From: Calditrichales bacterium MX18-03
Lineage (GTDB): Bacteria; Bacillota; Clostridia; Lutisporales; Lutisporaceae
DNA length: 64,000 nucleotides
Assembly: GCA_021083345.1 (NCBI GenBank)
Contig: JAJGRE010000001.1
Coordinates: forward strand, 1,302,001-1,366,000
Direction: 5' to 3'
Part shown: positions 45,186 through 53,629 of the stretch, in pieces
Position numbering within the stretch: the stretch's first letter is position 1
Layout: every line of letters begins with the position of its first letter
The notes under the pieces: generated by a model
Told to the model about the DNA's origin: nothing
What the model saw: the letters and a program-made list of their open reading frames with translations, nothing else
Databases searched by the model: none
Position numbers and translations under genes: made by a program

Positions 45186-46274
45186 ATGAAAGTTGCTATA
45201 ATCGGAGCAGGCTTGGCTGGCTTGGCCTGTGGCCATGAGCTTCTGCGAAACGGAATCATACCGGATATATTCGAAGAAAACGATTATGTTGGGGAAGTAC
45301 TTGACTTTCCGGTCATAAACATTCGATTGTTTAACAGCCTGGTCTTCAATCCCTTCAAGTACTTGAGTCAGAATTTTCAAATCAATATAACGCCGCATTA
45401 CAAATTGACTGAGCTAGTGACTGTTACGCCAACCAGAACACATATCATACAAGGCAATCTGGGCACTATCCTAAGAAGAGGCATTGACGACGATACCTTA
45501 GCTAACCAAATTCTTAAAGATATCAATATTCAGATTCAGTATAATACGCCGGTCAACTTTGAAGATATCCAGGACCGCTACGACCATGTGGTCATATCAA
45601 CAGGAAATCTCATTGCCGCAAAAAAACTAAACGTCTTCAAGCCACTTTTTGATGCTTATGTAAGAATCGCAACGCTGAAAGGGAGTTTCAGAACCAATGC
45701 CATCACTATATGGCTGAATACAAAGTATGCAAGGCATGGCTTTGCCTATTGCGTGCCTAATAGCGAATCCGAGGCATACTTGATTTTGATTGTCACAAAT
45801 GCCAACTATGATGAGTTTGAGTATTTCTGGAACCTTTTTATCAAGGATAATATACGGGACCAAATCGTCAATGCCAAGGATCTGCGGCATTCGGTAGGGG
45901 TTGTGGAACCGGTTAAGGTCGGAAACCTCTATCTGGCAGGTTTTTCTGGTGGGTTTATCGACAGCTTCATCGGCTTTGGCGCCATGCAGTCCATTCTCAG
46001 CGGAGCTGCCGCAGGTTACTGTATTTCCCACAACAAGGACTATCCGGCCTATATAAAAAAGATAGTTGATTCAAATATGAAGAAATATGAGTTTCGAAAG
46101 GCTTTTGACCGGTTGGATAATAAGGCGCTTGACCGCACAACCCGCTTTGTGACCCTGCCTGGTGTCAGGCAGCTAATTTACAATAACCCCCTGGCGCGAA
46201 TCACGCAGGGAGCACCCTTAGCCAGGCTCTACAATAAGCTTAGCGATTACCGCTATAAGCATGATCATCATTAA
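45186..46274 (+). CDS. FAD-dependent oxidoreductase (NAD(P)/FAD Rossmann family)
   Basis: The 362-residue protein opens with the dinucleotide-binding motif VAIIGAGLAGLACGHELL and an acidic end of the second strand (IFEEN). A second FAD contact, GNLYLAGFSGGFIDSFIGFGAMQSILSG, resembles the geranylgeranyl-reductase/monooxygenase group. The substrate cannot be told. The ATG at 45186 has GAGGT upstream; the longer frame from 45138 has no site. It ends at a bidirectional terminator shared with tRNA-Arg. Confidence 0.78.
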   Translation: MKVAIIGAGLAGLACGHELLRNGIIPDIFEENDYVGEVLDFPVINIRLFNSLVFNPFKYLSQNFQINITPHYKLTELVTVTPTRTHIIQGNLGTILRRGIDDDTLANQILKDINIQIQYNTPVNFEDIQDRYDHVVISTGNLIAAKKLNVFKPLFDAYVRIATLKGSFRTNAITIWLNTKYARHGFAYCVPNSESEAYLILIVTNANYDEFEYFWNLFIKDNIRDQIVNAKDLRHSVGVVEPVKVGNLYLAGFSGGFIDSFIGFGAMQSILSGAAAGYCISHNKDYPAYIKKIVDSNMKKYEFRKAFDRLDNKALDRTTRFVTLPGVRQLIYNNPLARITQGAPLARLYNKLSDYRYKHDHH

Positions 46275-46280
46275 AACAAA

Positions 46281-46302
46281 AAACCTTGGATTTCCAAGGT
46301 TT
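46281..46302. terminator. Bidirectional terminator (tRNA-Arg and oxidoreductase)
   Basis: A 10-bp stem with a 2-nt loop (46281-46290 with 46293-46302); the minus-strand side continues into a T-run, and TTTTATC follows on the plus side. It is close in sequence to the terminator after tRNA-Lys. Confidence 0.8.
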
Positions 46303-46320
46303 TATCATTATCAATATAAA

Positions 46321-46397
46321 TGGTGCGCCCAGAGGGATTCGAACCCCCGACCCACAGATTCGAAGTCTGGTACTCTATCCGGCTGAGCTATAGGCGC
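46321..46397 (-). tRNA. tRNA-Arg (UCG)
   Basis: A 77-nt cloverleaf with encoded CCA and anticodon loop CTTCGAA (anticodon TCG); acceptor GCGCCTA/TGGGCGC. Confidence 0.95.
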
Positions 46398-46416
46398 ACT
46401 AAAAAACACACTATCT

Positions 46417-46445
46417 ATTATATGAAACCACCCTATAATAGTCAA
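46417..46445 (-). promoter_or_regulatory. Promoter of tRNA-Arg (UCG)
   Basis: TTGACT (46440-46445) and TATAAT (46417-46422) with a 17-bp spacer, placed between the hesB-like selenoprotein gene and the tRNA. Confidence 0.85.
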
Positions 46446-46480
46446 GGGTTATATCTGCGTCCGGAGGGCAATTCAGACAA

Positions 46481-46762
46481 TCAGCACCTGCTTACGACGC
46501 CATTTGCCCGGACGACAAAACCCTTCTGCAGCCAGCCTTTATGGTAATCGATCTCAAAGAAATCAATCACGGCTGCCAAATCTTCTTCAACAGAGAAACT
46601 CATATCTCCTGTCTTGACGACAACATCCCCATTCTCTGACTCACCCTGAGTCAATCCGAAAACCGGGCCGCCTCAGCCATAGCCGTTCAGTACAACCTTC
46701 AGATTCTTGATGCCGGTCTTGACTAATTCCTCCAATGCCTTTTCTGTCAGCTTTATATTCAT
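46481..46762 (-). CDS. HesB/IscA-like selenoprotein (in-frame TGA read as Sec)
   Basis: The frame from the ATG at 46762 (GGAGG 9-10 bases upstream) is open for 93 codons apart from TGA at codon 30 (46673-46675). The context is NGYG-TGA-GGPVFGLTQGE, where IscA/HesB proteins have Cys (GYGCGGPVFG). The sequence after the TGA continues as a normal family member (GDMSFSVEEDLAAVIDFFEIDY) and ends SRC. A hairpin with a GGG loop begins 19 nt after the TGA and fits bacterial SECIS rules. HesB-like selenoproteins are a known group. IscA-type proteins bind iron-sulfur clusters or iron; the Sec form has no settled function. It has its own promoter and a CsoR-like operator. No selA, selB, selC or selD is in the window. 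Confidence 0.85.
46637..46653 (-). promoter_or_regulatory. SECIS-like hairpin of the HesB-like selenoprotein mRNA
   Basis: On the minus strand TGACTCA-GGG-TGAGTCA forms a perfect 7-bp stem with a G-rich loop. The loop begins 27 nt after the TGA, within the usual bacterial SECIS window. Confidence 0.7.
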
Positions 46763-46790
46763 ATAAATACCTCCATTTCCTATCTACCCT

Positions 46791-46805
46791 TACCCCCTTG
46801 GGGTA
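46791..46805. promoter_or_regulatory. CsoR/CstR-like operator before the selenoprotein gene
   Basis: TACCCCCTTGGGGTA is a perfect 6+3+6 dyad located just downstream of the -10 element. It resembles GC-rich operators bound by CsoR/CstR-type copper or persulfide sensors. The regulator is not in the window. Confidence 0.5.
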
Positions 46806-46810
46806 CCTTT

Positions 46811-46839
46811 ATTATATAATAGTTTTACAGAAGATGCAA
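46811..46839 (-). promoter_or_regulatory. Promoter of the HesB-like selenoprotein gene
   Basis: TTGCAT (46834-46839) and TATAAT (46811-46816) with a 17-bp spacer on the minus strand. Confidence 0.75.
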
Positions 46840-46872
46840 CAGGTTTTTACGGCTGCCATTATATAAATGATA

Positions 46873-46902
46873 AAAGCCCTCCGATCTTTACCGGAAGGGC
46901 TT
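46873..46902 (-). terminator. Terminator of the tRNA operon
   Basis: On the minus strand an 11/10-nt stem with one bulge (46891-46902 with 46873-46882) is followed by TTATC, just after the last tRNA-Arg. Confidence 0.7.
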
Positions 46903-46920
46903 ACTCTGCCAAAAAATGAA

Positions 46921-46997
46921 TGGTGCGCCTGAAGGGAGTCGAACCCCTGGCACACGGATTAGAAGTCCGTTGCTCTATCCAACTGAGCTACAGGCGC
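46921..46997 (-). tRNA. tRNA-Arg (UCU), copy 1
   Basis: A 77-nt cloverleaf with encoded CCA, anticodon loop CTTCTAA (TCT) and acceptor GCGCCTG/CAGGCGC. Last gene of the operon. Confidence 0.95.
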
Positions 46998-47024
46998 ATG
47001 TGATATATCTTTATTATGTTTTTA

Positions 47025-47098
47025 TGGAGCGGGTGATGGGAATCGAACCCACGCGGTCAGCTTGGAAGGCTGAAGTTCTACCATTGAACTACACCCGC
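47025..47098 (-). tRNA. tRNA-Gly (UCC), copy 1
   Basis: A 74-nt cloverleaf with encoded CCA, acceptor GCGGGTG/CACCCGC and anticodon loop CTTCCAA (TCC). Confidence 0.95.
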
Positions 47099-47170
47099 AT
47101 GTTCACCTCAAAAAAGCCACTAAAAAAACGAAAAATATATAGGAGCAATTCAACATATCAAATATGTTGA

Positions 47171-47245
47171 TGGAGCGGGTGACGAGATTCGAACTCGCGA
47201 CTTTCACCTTGGCAAGGTGACACTCTACCACTGAGTTACACCCGC
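47171..47245 (-). tRNA. tRNA-Gly (GCC)
   Basis: A 75-nt cloverleaf with encoded CCA and anticodon loop TTGCCAA (GCC). Confidence 0.95.
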
Positions 47246-47275
47246 ATGTCATTTGCTCATATATACTTATTTTAT

Positions 47276-47360
47276 TGGTGCGGGAAAAGGGACTCGAACC
47301 CCCACGTCGTTTGACACTAGATCCTAAGTCTAGCGCGTCTGCCAATTCCGCCATTCCCGC
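47276..47360 (-). tRNA. tRNA-Leu (UAG)
   Basis: An 85-nt class II tRNA with a long variable arm, encoded CCA and anticodon loop CTTAGGA (TAG). Confidence 0.95.
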
Positions 47361-47442
47361 ATTTTATAACCCATTCATCGGATCAGATTGTAATGACTCC
47401 CGTCTTTACCCTGATCTTCAACTCGTGAGCCTTTTGTCTGAC

Positions 47443-47517
47443 TGGCTGGGGTGGCTGGATTTGAACCAACGAATGCCAGAGTCAAAGTCTGGTGCCTTAC
47501 CGCTTGGCGACACCCCA
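47443..47517 (-). tRNA. tRNA-Gln (UUG)
   Basis: A 75-nt cloverleaf starting TGGGGTG, with encoded CCA and anticodon loop CTTTGAC (TTG). Confidence 0.95.
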
Positions 47518-47534
47518 TCAATTATTAGAGTTAT

Positions 47535-47611
<77 letters not shown>

Positions 47612-47617
47612 CGTGAA

Positions 47618-47694
47618 TGGTGCGCCTGAAGGGAGTCGAACCCCTGGCACACGGATTAGAAGTCCGTTGCTCTATCCAACTGAGCTACAGGCGC
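47618..47694 (-). tRNA. tRNA-Arg (UCU), copy 2
   Basis: A 77-nt cloverleaf identical to the gene at 46921-46997, anticodon TCT. Confidence 0.95.
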
Positions 47695-47720
47695 ATGTGA
47701 CATATCTGCAATTGTTTTTA

Positions 47721-47794
47721 TGGAGCGGGTGATGGGAATCGAACCCACGCGGTCAGCTTGGAAGGCTGAAGTTCTACCATTGAACTACACCCGC
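47721..47794 (-). tRNA. tRNA-Gly (UCC), copy 2
   Basis: A 74-nt cloverleaf identical to the gene at 47025-47098, anticodon TCC. First gene of the operon. Confidence 0.95.
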
Positions 47795-47821
47795 ATCGAT
47801 AACTATCGCCGACATTTATAG

Positions 47822-47850
47822 ATTATAACAAAATAAATTGAGCGTGTCAA
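47822..47850 (-). promoter_or_regulatory. Consensus promoter of the eight-tRNA operon
   Basis: TTGACA (47845-47850) and TATAAT (47822-47827) with a 17-bp spacer, a perfect sigma-A match about 20 bp before the first tRNA. Confidence 0.9.
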
Positions 47851-47994
47851 CAGTTATGAGCCCCGTTTTCAGCTGTTATTTGTTGCATTTATATCTTGAA
47901 ACCAGCCCGCTTCGGCGCAGGGCTGTTTCCCTTATTCTTTGCCGATTTGTCATTCTTATTCACTGAATAAGGTCAATTGGATTAAAAAGACGCT

Positions 47995-48606
47995 TTATCC
48001 TAACTCTTCCTTCAGCTTCATCACGAATTGGTTAAGTGCGTTGGCACGATGACTGATTCGGTTCTTTTCCTCGGGAGTCAGCTCCGCCATGGTCCTTCCA
48101 TATCCGTCTACGATAAAGAGCGGATCATAACCAAAACCATTTTCGCCTGCCTCCTGATAGCCTATCTTCCCATATACAAAACCTTCAGCAACGATTTCCT
48201 TCCCATCGGGAAAAACAGCAGCAATGGTACTGCAGAAACGCGCGTTGCGTCTGCTTGTGGGTATGTTTGCCATAGCCTCCAGAAGCTTTTCATTGTTTTT
48301 CTTATCCTTGTCGGGACCTTCCTCTCCGGAGTAGCGGGCAGAACGCACGCCCGGCTCACCGAACAATGCCTCCACTTCCAAGCCCGAATCATCTGCTATT
48401 ACCGCTTTGCCGGTAATGCAATTGATCCCTCTTGCCTTTATCAGCGCATTTTCCCGGAAGGTATTTCCATTTTCTTCAATTTCAATGTCCAGCCCTACTT
48501 CTGCCAGAGAAACGATATCTATTCCCATTTCTTTGAGAATGGCATGCATTTCTTCCAGTTTATGCTTGTTGTTTGTCGCAGCGATCATCTTCAACGATGG
48601 GCTCAC
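47995..48606 (-). CDS. rdgB: XTP/dITP diphosphatase (RdgB/HAM1)
   Basis: This enzyme hydrolyses non-canonical purine triphosphates (XTP, dITP, ITP) to monophosphates. Signatures are MIAATNNKHKLEEM, TFRENALIKA, ADDSGLEVEAL, GVRSARYSG, NGFGYDPLF and SHRANAL. The GTG start at 48606 lies directly after the rph stop. The order gerM-rph-rdgB is conserved with Bacillus, which supports co-transcription. Confidence 0.96.
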   Translation of the reverse strand: MSPSLKMIAATNNKHKLEEMHAILKEMGIDIVSLAEVGLDIEIEENGNTFRENALIKARGINCITGKAVIADDSGLEVEALFGEPGVRSARYSGEEGPDKDKKNNEKLLEAMANIPTSRRNARFCSTIAAVFPDGKEIVAEGFVYGKIGYQEAGENGFGYDPLFIVDGYGRTMAELTPEEKNRISHRANALNQFVMKLKEELG

Positions 48607-49350
48607 CTACCTTGTTACTATTTTTTCTGTCAGGGCACCCAATGCCTGCTTCTGCAGCATTATAAGCTCCAATATCCCCTTCTCGCCCAGCCGCATCATC
48701 TCAGCCAATTCTTCCTTATTAAATGGGCTCTCTTCCCCTGTGCCTTGTATCTCTATAATCTGTCCCTTATCCGTCATCACAAGGTTCATATCCACTTGGC
48801 AGGTTGAATCCTCTGCATAATTCAAGTCCAACAGCGTCTGGCCATCCTTGATCCCTACACTGATTGCTGCTGTATAGCCGTTTACCGGGATTTCCTGCAG
48901 CTTTCCTGACTCTATCAGCTTGCCGAATGCATCTACCAGGGCGACGAAGGCGCCTGTTATGGACGCAGTCCTGGTTCCGCCGTCTGCTTGAATCACGTCG
49001 CAATCAAGATAAACCGTTATCTCTCCCATTTTTTCCAGATTGACAATAGAGCGAAGCGCTCTTCCAATCAGCCTTTGGATTTCCATAGTCCGCCCATCTA
49101 CTTTTCCTTTGACAGACTCTCTGGGCTTGCGGGTCTCCGTCGATCTGGGCAGCATGCCGTATTCACTGGTTATCCAACCCTTTCCGGTCCCTTTAACAAA
49201 GGGCGGCACTTTTTCGTCAACGGTTGCCGTACAGATGACCTTAGTATCTCCCATTTCAATCAGAACCGATCCCTCTGGATGTTTAAGATAGTTCCGTATC
49301 ATTTTGACCGGCCTCATTTGATCATAGCTTCTACCGTCTACTCTCGTCAT
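48607..49350 (-). CDS. rph: Ribonuclease PH
   Basis: This phosphorolytic 3'-5' exoribonuclease trims tRNA 3' ends. It starts [15 protein letters not shown] and has [49 protein letters not shown] and the C-terminal EIQGTGEE. The ATG at 49350 has AAAGGATG at a good distance; the ATG at 49359 overlaps that site. Its tRNA-processing role fits its position close to a tRNA cluster, but the order with gerM and rdgB is the conserved feature. Confidence 0.97.
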   Translation of the reverse strand: MTRVDGRSYDQMRPVKMIRNYLKHPEGSVLIEMGDTKVICTATVDEKVPPFVKGTGKGWITSEYGMLPRSTETRKPRESVKGKVDGRTMEIQRLIGRALRSIVNLEKMGEITVYLDCDVIQADGGTRTASITGAFVALVDAFGKLIESGKLQEIPVNGYTAAISVGIKDGQTLLDLNYAEDSTCQVDMNLVMTDKGQIIEIQGTGEESPFNKEELAEMMRLGEKGILELIMLQKQALGALTEKIVTR

Positions 49351-49587
49351 ATATATCATCCTTTCTTAAAGCCCCAACAGTGCAAGCAATCTAATATTTT
49401 AAAAAATTACTTGCTATTATTTTTACTCGTTTTGCTTTGTCCTATAACAAGCATGCAATGGCTTGTCAGCTTTGCAGGGATTTAAATCCACTTTCACGGT
49501 ATCTGCCGCAAAAGTGGATCTTGTTTTTTCCTTCATATTATTTAATATTAGCAGCAAAATTTGCCTATGTAAATATGGGCACCCTCT

Positions 49588-50637
49588 TTATTCATAGAAA
49601 TTTACAAACACCGGAACGTCGGTATAATTGTCCGCGCCGATTTCTTGTGCATTTTCAACAACTTTACCGTCAACAAAAAATTTGACTTTGGAAATCTGAT
49701 CGTACTCCTTCAGCGTCAGTGTAACAGCTCTGACCATGGCATGCTCAGCAACCTTGCTTTCTGAGGTAAGTATCTCCTGGGAAAAATTAACATATGCCAC
49801 GCCGTCCTTTACCTGAACGCCCAACAGCTTTGTTCCTGCCGGGAAGGGGTTTGCCAGGCTGCTGCCATCGGTGGGCCCATCCAGCAATGCATTCAATGAT
49901 GCCTCAACGCTGTTCTTGAAACCGGAGACAAGCTTCGTCACCGGTACGAAATAGGAATATATGCCGCTTCCCTTCTTCTGATAGTATGCAACCACCTTGG
50001 AAAGGGCTTCCCCTTGGCCTTCTGCTGCCTGCAGGTTGATTTCCGTCCGTTTCAGACTTTTCCCTACCTTGGTTCCCTGCGGCATCTCTTCTACAGCAGT
50101 ACCTTCCACTCTGATTTCAACGGAGGTGATATTTGGAAACTCCGTCAGCGTGTAGACAATCGCCTTTATGCCCAAATCTTCAGCTTTTGCGCTGCTGAAA
50201 TACAGGAATTCCTCCGAAAAGTCAACAATAGCCAATCCGTTTTCTTTAACAACGGCACCTTTAATGGTTGTTCCCATGGGGAGCGTTGGGGTCAACCCTG
50301 CCGGCCTCAGATCAGCTGCTTTTTCGGGCGTATAGATCAAGGCCGTAAGCGCTGCCTTCGCAATGCCCAGGTCTCCCTTCGGTATATATCGCATGACCGG
50401 CACAAGGAAGCTTTCATCATCTTTATAGTAAAGGACAGTCGCTCTGGTATTTTCCGGCTGCGAAGCGTTCACTTCGCTTAGGCTTTGCACTTCCTCCTGT
50501 ACAGGTTCATTCTCTGTTGCCACTTCCGTCTTTTTGTTGAAAAAGTCGCGCAAGGCTGTTAATGGGTTGCTGCAGCTGGTTAGTATCAATGTGCAACATA
50601 TCAGTACGGCAATCAGTATTGCAAGCCTTCTTTTCAT
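49588..50637 (-). CDS. gerM: GerM-like germination/sporulation lipoprotein
   Basis: A lipoprotein signal (MKRRLAILIAVLICCTLIL, lipobox LTSC) precedes two GerMN domains, at about 65-200 (LVPVMRYIPKGDLGIAKAALTALIYTP) and 215-345 (LVPVTKLVSGFKNSVEASLNALLDGP). GerM of Bacillus is made in the mother cell and is needed for forespore engulfment complex stability and cortex assembly. AAGGGGTGA precedes the ATG. It is upstream of rph with a gap of 237 bp that contains an inverted repeat (49486-49494 with 49511-49519). Confidence 0.9.
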   Translation of the reverse strand: MKRRLAILIAVLICCTLILTSCSNPLTALRDFFNKKTEVATENEPVQEEVQSLSEVNASQPENTRATVLYYKDDESFLVPVMRYIPKGDLGIAKAALTALIYTPEKAADLRPAGLTPTLPMGTTIKGAVVKENGLAIVDFSEEFLYFSSAKAEDLGIKAIVYTLTEFPNITSVEIRVEGTAVEEMPQGTKVGKSLKRTEINLQAAEGQGEALSKVVAYYQKKGSGIYSYFVPVTKLVSGFKNSVEASLNALLDGPTDGSSLANPFPAGTKLLGVQVKDGVAYVNFSQEILTSESKVAEHAMVRAVTLTLKEYDQISKVKFFVDGKVVENAQEIGADNYTDVPVFVNFYE

Positions 50638-50775
50638 TCAATTCACCCCTTCTTTATTCTATCAGTATATTATATTAGACAAAAAAGAGGGATATTCATC
50701 AATTTGACCGGCAAGCACCGTCATATGCAGACAGAACCCTACAAGCCATGGCGATGCTTATATCCTCAAATAAAA

Positions 50776-50803
50776 AACGTGATAGGTTTGAGCCTATCAC
50801 GTT
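50776..50803 (-). terminator. Terminator after the cell-wall amidase gene
   Basis: An 11-bp stem (50776-50786 with 50793-50803) with a 6-nt loop, followed on the minus strand by TTTTATTTG. Confidence 0.8.
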
Positions 50804-50817
50804 ATATTAGCTTCCAG

Positions 50818-53418
50818 CTACTGCCCGTTGGTCTGAACTGCGTCCTGCCCTGTTCCGGGCTCCTCATCAGCAGCTATCTCCCCTTGCTCCTCTGCAAGCA
50901 CTTCAGTACTGTCCTGCACTTCTCCGGCAGCAGCCGTGTCCGTATTGACCGATACCGCTGCGTTCATGGGCATAGCTGCATAAACAGCACTATAGTCAAT
51001 ATCCAGGTTCATATTCTGGATTTCTTCAAAATATTTGACGATGGAGACAGCAAGGGCTCTGGCAGCCATATCCCGGTACTGGGCTTTCTTCATTTGAGCC
51101 AGCTCCTCCGGATTGGTCATAAACCCTAACTCAGCAAGTATCGCAGGCATCTTGGTCTTATTGAGGACATAAAGATTGGGTCTCGGTGTTATTCCCCGTG
51201 ACGGCCGCTTTAATGCCTGCAGCAGCTCTGAATGAAATATCTGTGCCACACTTCTGTTGGAGAAGTTATATTCTTCAGAAACAGTGTTTGGGTAGTATAA
51301 GGTCTCGATCCCTTGGGTACGTTGATTGAATGCGTTAAAATGTATGCTCATGAAGAAGTTGGCGTATTGGGTGTTGGCCAGCGTGGTTCTGCTTGCCAGA
51401 TCCACATAGCTGTCATCCGTCCGCGTCATAATTGTTTTGAAGCCCAGGTCCTTCATGATCTTTTCAAGTCTTTTTGCCACATCCAGGTTAAGCGATTTTT
51501 CCGTAGTTCCGTCTTTGGCCATTGCGCCCGGGTCCTTGCCGCCATGTCCTGCATCAATGACAACAGTCAAGTCCTGAGGACGCTTGGGCATATATTGGAA
51601 TTTCAGCTGAACCATTTTAGTTTTTTCCGGTGATAGCAGTTCATAATGAACCAGGTTCTTCATTTTGAAGGCTGCCGTGGTATAGAGCTGTCCGCCGTGT
51701 TTCTCCTTGGTAACCTCTATATACTCCACTACATTGTCATTGATCTCATATTTTTTCAACTCAATATCCAGATCTTCGGGTATCAGGACCTTCAGGATCT
51801 TTTTCTCGTTGTCTACAACAGCCTGGTAGTCTATGTCCTTCCCAGGGTTCAGCCCGATGTAGGCGGAATCGTAGTACTTTTCATATTGCACAAAGGAAAA
51901 GGGCAGGCTTGATAAATATACTCTGGTTGTCTTGCCGTCGTTCCGCACATCATAATACGTTCCCGGCTCCAGATCCATCACGATCCTGGCGGTCCCCACA
52001 TCCACTTGCCCCGACCTGACATTTTTCACATAAGGGGTTGCTGCCGGCCATAACTGCTCACCCTGGGCCAGAACGGCTTGCTGTACATCGATAACCAGCC
52101 GTTCGGGATTCTCCAGCTTGAAAGCCGTACTGTCAATGGTTTCGCTGCCCTTGATCAGGTATACCTCCCGGATTCCTTCCTTGAGGGCTGTAACCGGCTC
52201 AAGGATATTGGCATAGATAAGAGCAACGGATTTCTGATCACTGGATTGCACCAGCTTGCAGGTTTTGGGGTCCTCCAGATCTATGACGACCCTGACTACC
52301 TTGCGTTCCAGGCTGAATTGACCGATTCTGACCCGGAGGATACCGGCTTTTCCGATTTCCTTGCTGTCAAAGTCGGTATCCATTAGAGCGTTTTCTATAT
52401 CGATGACCAGACGGTGGGGATTGACCATAGAAAAGCTTTTATATTTGAAAGGCCCATCTGCGATAATATTCAGCTGTGGAAAGCTTGCGTGGGCATCATA
52501 GGCAATGTCCTCGATATTGACGGTTTTGTAATCGAATTCCGGTTTCTTAGGCTCCTCTTTCACTGTTTCAACCGGCTTCTTCACCTTGATCTGCGTTATG
52601 TTTTTCGCTTTATCATATGCCGTATCATATCCGAATTGTTTTTGCAGGAAGCTCAGCGGTACATAAACCTTGCTATTGTACATAATAGGCGCCGCATCCA
52701 GCTTGACTGCCTTGCCGTTATACAGCGCATTCACATTGCCGACAGTCACTCTCACCACCTGGTTATCCTTCTTTAACTCCATCACTTTTGTACCGACATT
52801 CCAAAAAACCTTGTATCCCAGACCTTCTCCAGTCGATCTGCAAGGGATGAACACCTTCCCGTTCTTTTCCACGGAGAAATCGGTACTGCTGATTTTTTTC
52901 CCAAGTACGTAAACGCCTTTTGTGGTGGGACTGCTGTTTGTCGTATCGTTTGCAGGTTTTGCAGCAGCACTTTTGGTACTGATGACCACCTGATTCTTGG
53001 CTTTGTCATAGGTTGTGCTGTAGTCAAAGTTCTTCTGAAGGAATGACAAGGGGACATAAGCCTTCTCATTGATCATGACAGGTACCGCATCGATTTTGAC
53101 ATTTTTCCCGTTAATCACGCTGTAATTGTAGTTGAGCGTAATCTTGACAAAATGCTTGTCCTTCCGGAGCTCCATGGTTTTTATGCCGGCATACCAGCTG
53201 ACCTTGTAACCCAAAGCCTCTCCCACCGTCCGCAGCGGCAGGTAGTATATGTTGTTTTTCAGTACAGGCACACCCTTGGCGGTATCGATTTTCTTACCAA
53301 GTATCTGCAGGGTCAGCGGAGGCTTGTTGGTGCTGCTGGCGGCTTGTACGACTACCGTATCTGCCAGGATACCAAAAAACAGGCAGAGTACAGCGATAAC
53401 TGCAATCGTTCTTTTCAT
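50818..53418 (-). CDS. N-acetylmuramoyl-L-alanine amidase with copper-amine-oxidase-like and AMIN domains
   Basis: The protein has 866 residues. The order is a signal peptide (MKRTIAVIAVLCLFFGIL), two copper-amine-oxidase N1-like repeats (about 40-150 and 165-280: YLPLRTVGEALGYKVSW and YVPLSFLQKQFGYD), two AMIN-type beta domains (about 300-550), and a zinc-dependent Amidase_3 domain (about 620-800). The catalytic domain has VVIDAGHGGKDPGA, EKSLNLDVAK, FMSIHFNAF and LAELGFMTN, holding the His and Glu zinc ligands and catalytic Glu. A Glu/Ala-rich tail ends the protein. It cleaves the amide between MurNAc and L-Ala outside the membrane and is kept at the wall by the AMIN and CAO domains. GGGAGGA precedes the ATG; a single-gene unit. 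Confidence 0.93.
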   Translation of the reverse strand: MKRTIAVIAVLCLFFGILADTVVVQAASSTNKPPLTLQILGKKIDTAKGVPVLKNNIYYLPLRTVGEALGYKVSWYAGIKTMELRKDKHFVKITLNYNYSVINGKNVKIDAVPVMINEKAYVPLSFLQKNFDYSTTYDKAKNQVVISTKSAAAKPANDTTNSSPTTKGVYVLGKKISSTDFSVEKNGKVFIPCRSTGEGLGYKVFWNVGTKVMELKKDNQVVRVTVGNVNALYNGKAVKLDAAPIMYNSKVYVPLSFLQKQFGYDTAYDKAKNITQIKVKKPVETVKEEPKKPEFDYKTVNIEDIAYDAHASFPQLNIIADGPFKYKSFSMVNPHRLVIDIENALMDTDFDSKEIGKAGILRVRIGQFSLERKVVRVVIDLEDPKTCKLVQSSDQKSVALIYANILEPVTALKEGIREVYLIKGSETIDSTAFKLENPERLVIDVQQAVLAQGEQLWPAATPYVKNVRSGQVDVGTARIVMDLEPGTYYDVRNDGKTTRVYLSSLPFSFVQYEKYYDSAYIGLNPGKDIDYQAVVDNEKKILKVLIPEDLDIELKKYEINDNVVEYIEVTKEKHGGQLYTTAAFKMKNLVHYELLSPEKTKMVQLKFQYMPKRPQDLTVVIDAGHGGKDPGAMAKDGTTEKSLNLDVAKRLEKIMKDLGFKTIMTRTDDSYVDLASRTTLANTQYANFFMSIHFNAFNQRTQGIETLYYPNTVSEEYNFSNRSVAQIFHSELLQALKRPSRGITPRPNLYVLNKTKMPAILAELGFMTNPEELAQMKKAQYRDMAARALAVSIVKYFEEIQNMNLDIDYSAVYAAMPMNAAVSVNTDTAAAGEVQDSTEVLAEEQGEIAADEEPGTGQDAVQTNGQ

Positions 53419-53557
53419 CTAATTCCTCCCTCTTCCGCTAAAATTTCCATGATGGGTCAAATTTATTGGCTATGTTATATATTTCGACCAAAAATGGCAA
53501 ATACCTTTGCCCTAATATTATAAATACTTTACTGGAATGTTTCAATTCTGTTTCAAA

Positions 53558-53590
53558 ATATAAAAGACCAGCAAATCTGGTCTTTTATAT
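53558..53590. terminator. Intrinsic terminator of the AIR-synthase-family gene
   Basis: A perfect 14-bp stem (53558-53571 with 53577-53590) with AAAA and TTTT at the base of the hairpin and a 5-nt loop. Confidence 0.85.
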
Positions 53591-53629
53591 TCAAGGGTTT
53601 GCTCCCAAACTCTACGAAAACTATTTGCG

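Larger units (their letters stand above)
46917..47099. repeat. tRNA-Gly-tRNA-Arg segment, copy 1
   Basis: About 180 bp holding tRNA-Arg(UCU), a spacer and tRNA-Gly(UCC). It repeats at 47614-47795 with identical tRNAs and a partly conserved spacer, so it arose by segmental duplication. Confidence 0.85.
47614..47795. repeat. tRNA-Gly-tRNA-Arg segment, copy 2
   Basis: Second copy of the Gly(UCC)-Arg(UCU) pair; the spacer shares ATGTGA-ATATCT and TTTTTATGGAGC blocks with copy 1. Confidence 0.85.

Noticed and set aside
46481-46762. Reading the HesB-like gene as a broken pseudogene
   Set aside because: The only interruption is TGA at the known Sec/Cys position, with a SECIS-like hairpin; no frameshift or other decay is present.
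49486-49519. Inverted repeat between gerM and rph as a terminator of gerM
   Set aside because: The T-run follows on the plus strand, the wrong direction for gerM; it is left unassigned.
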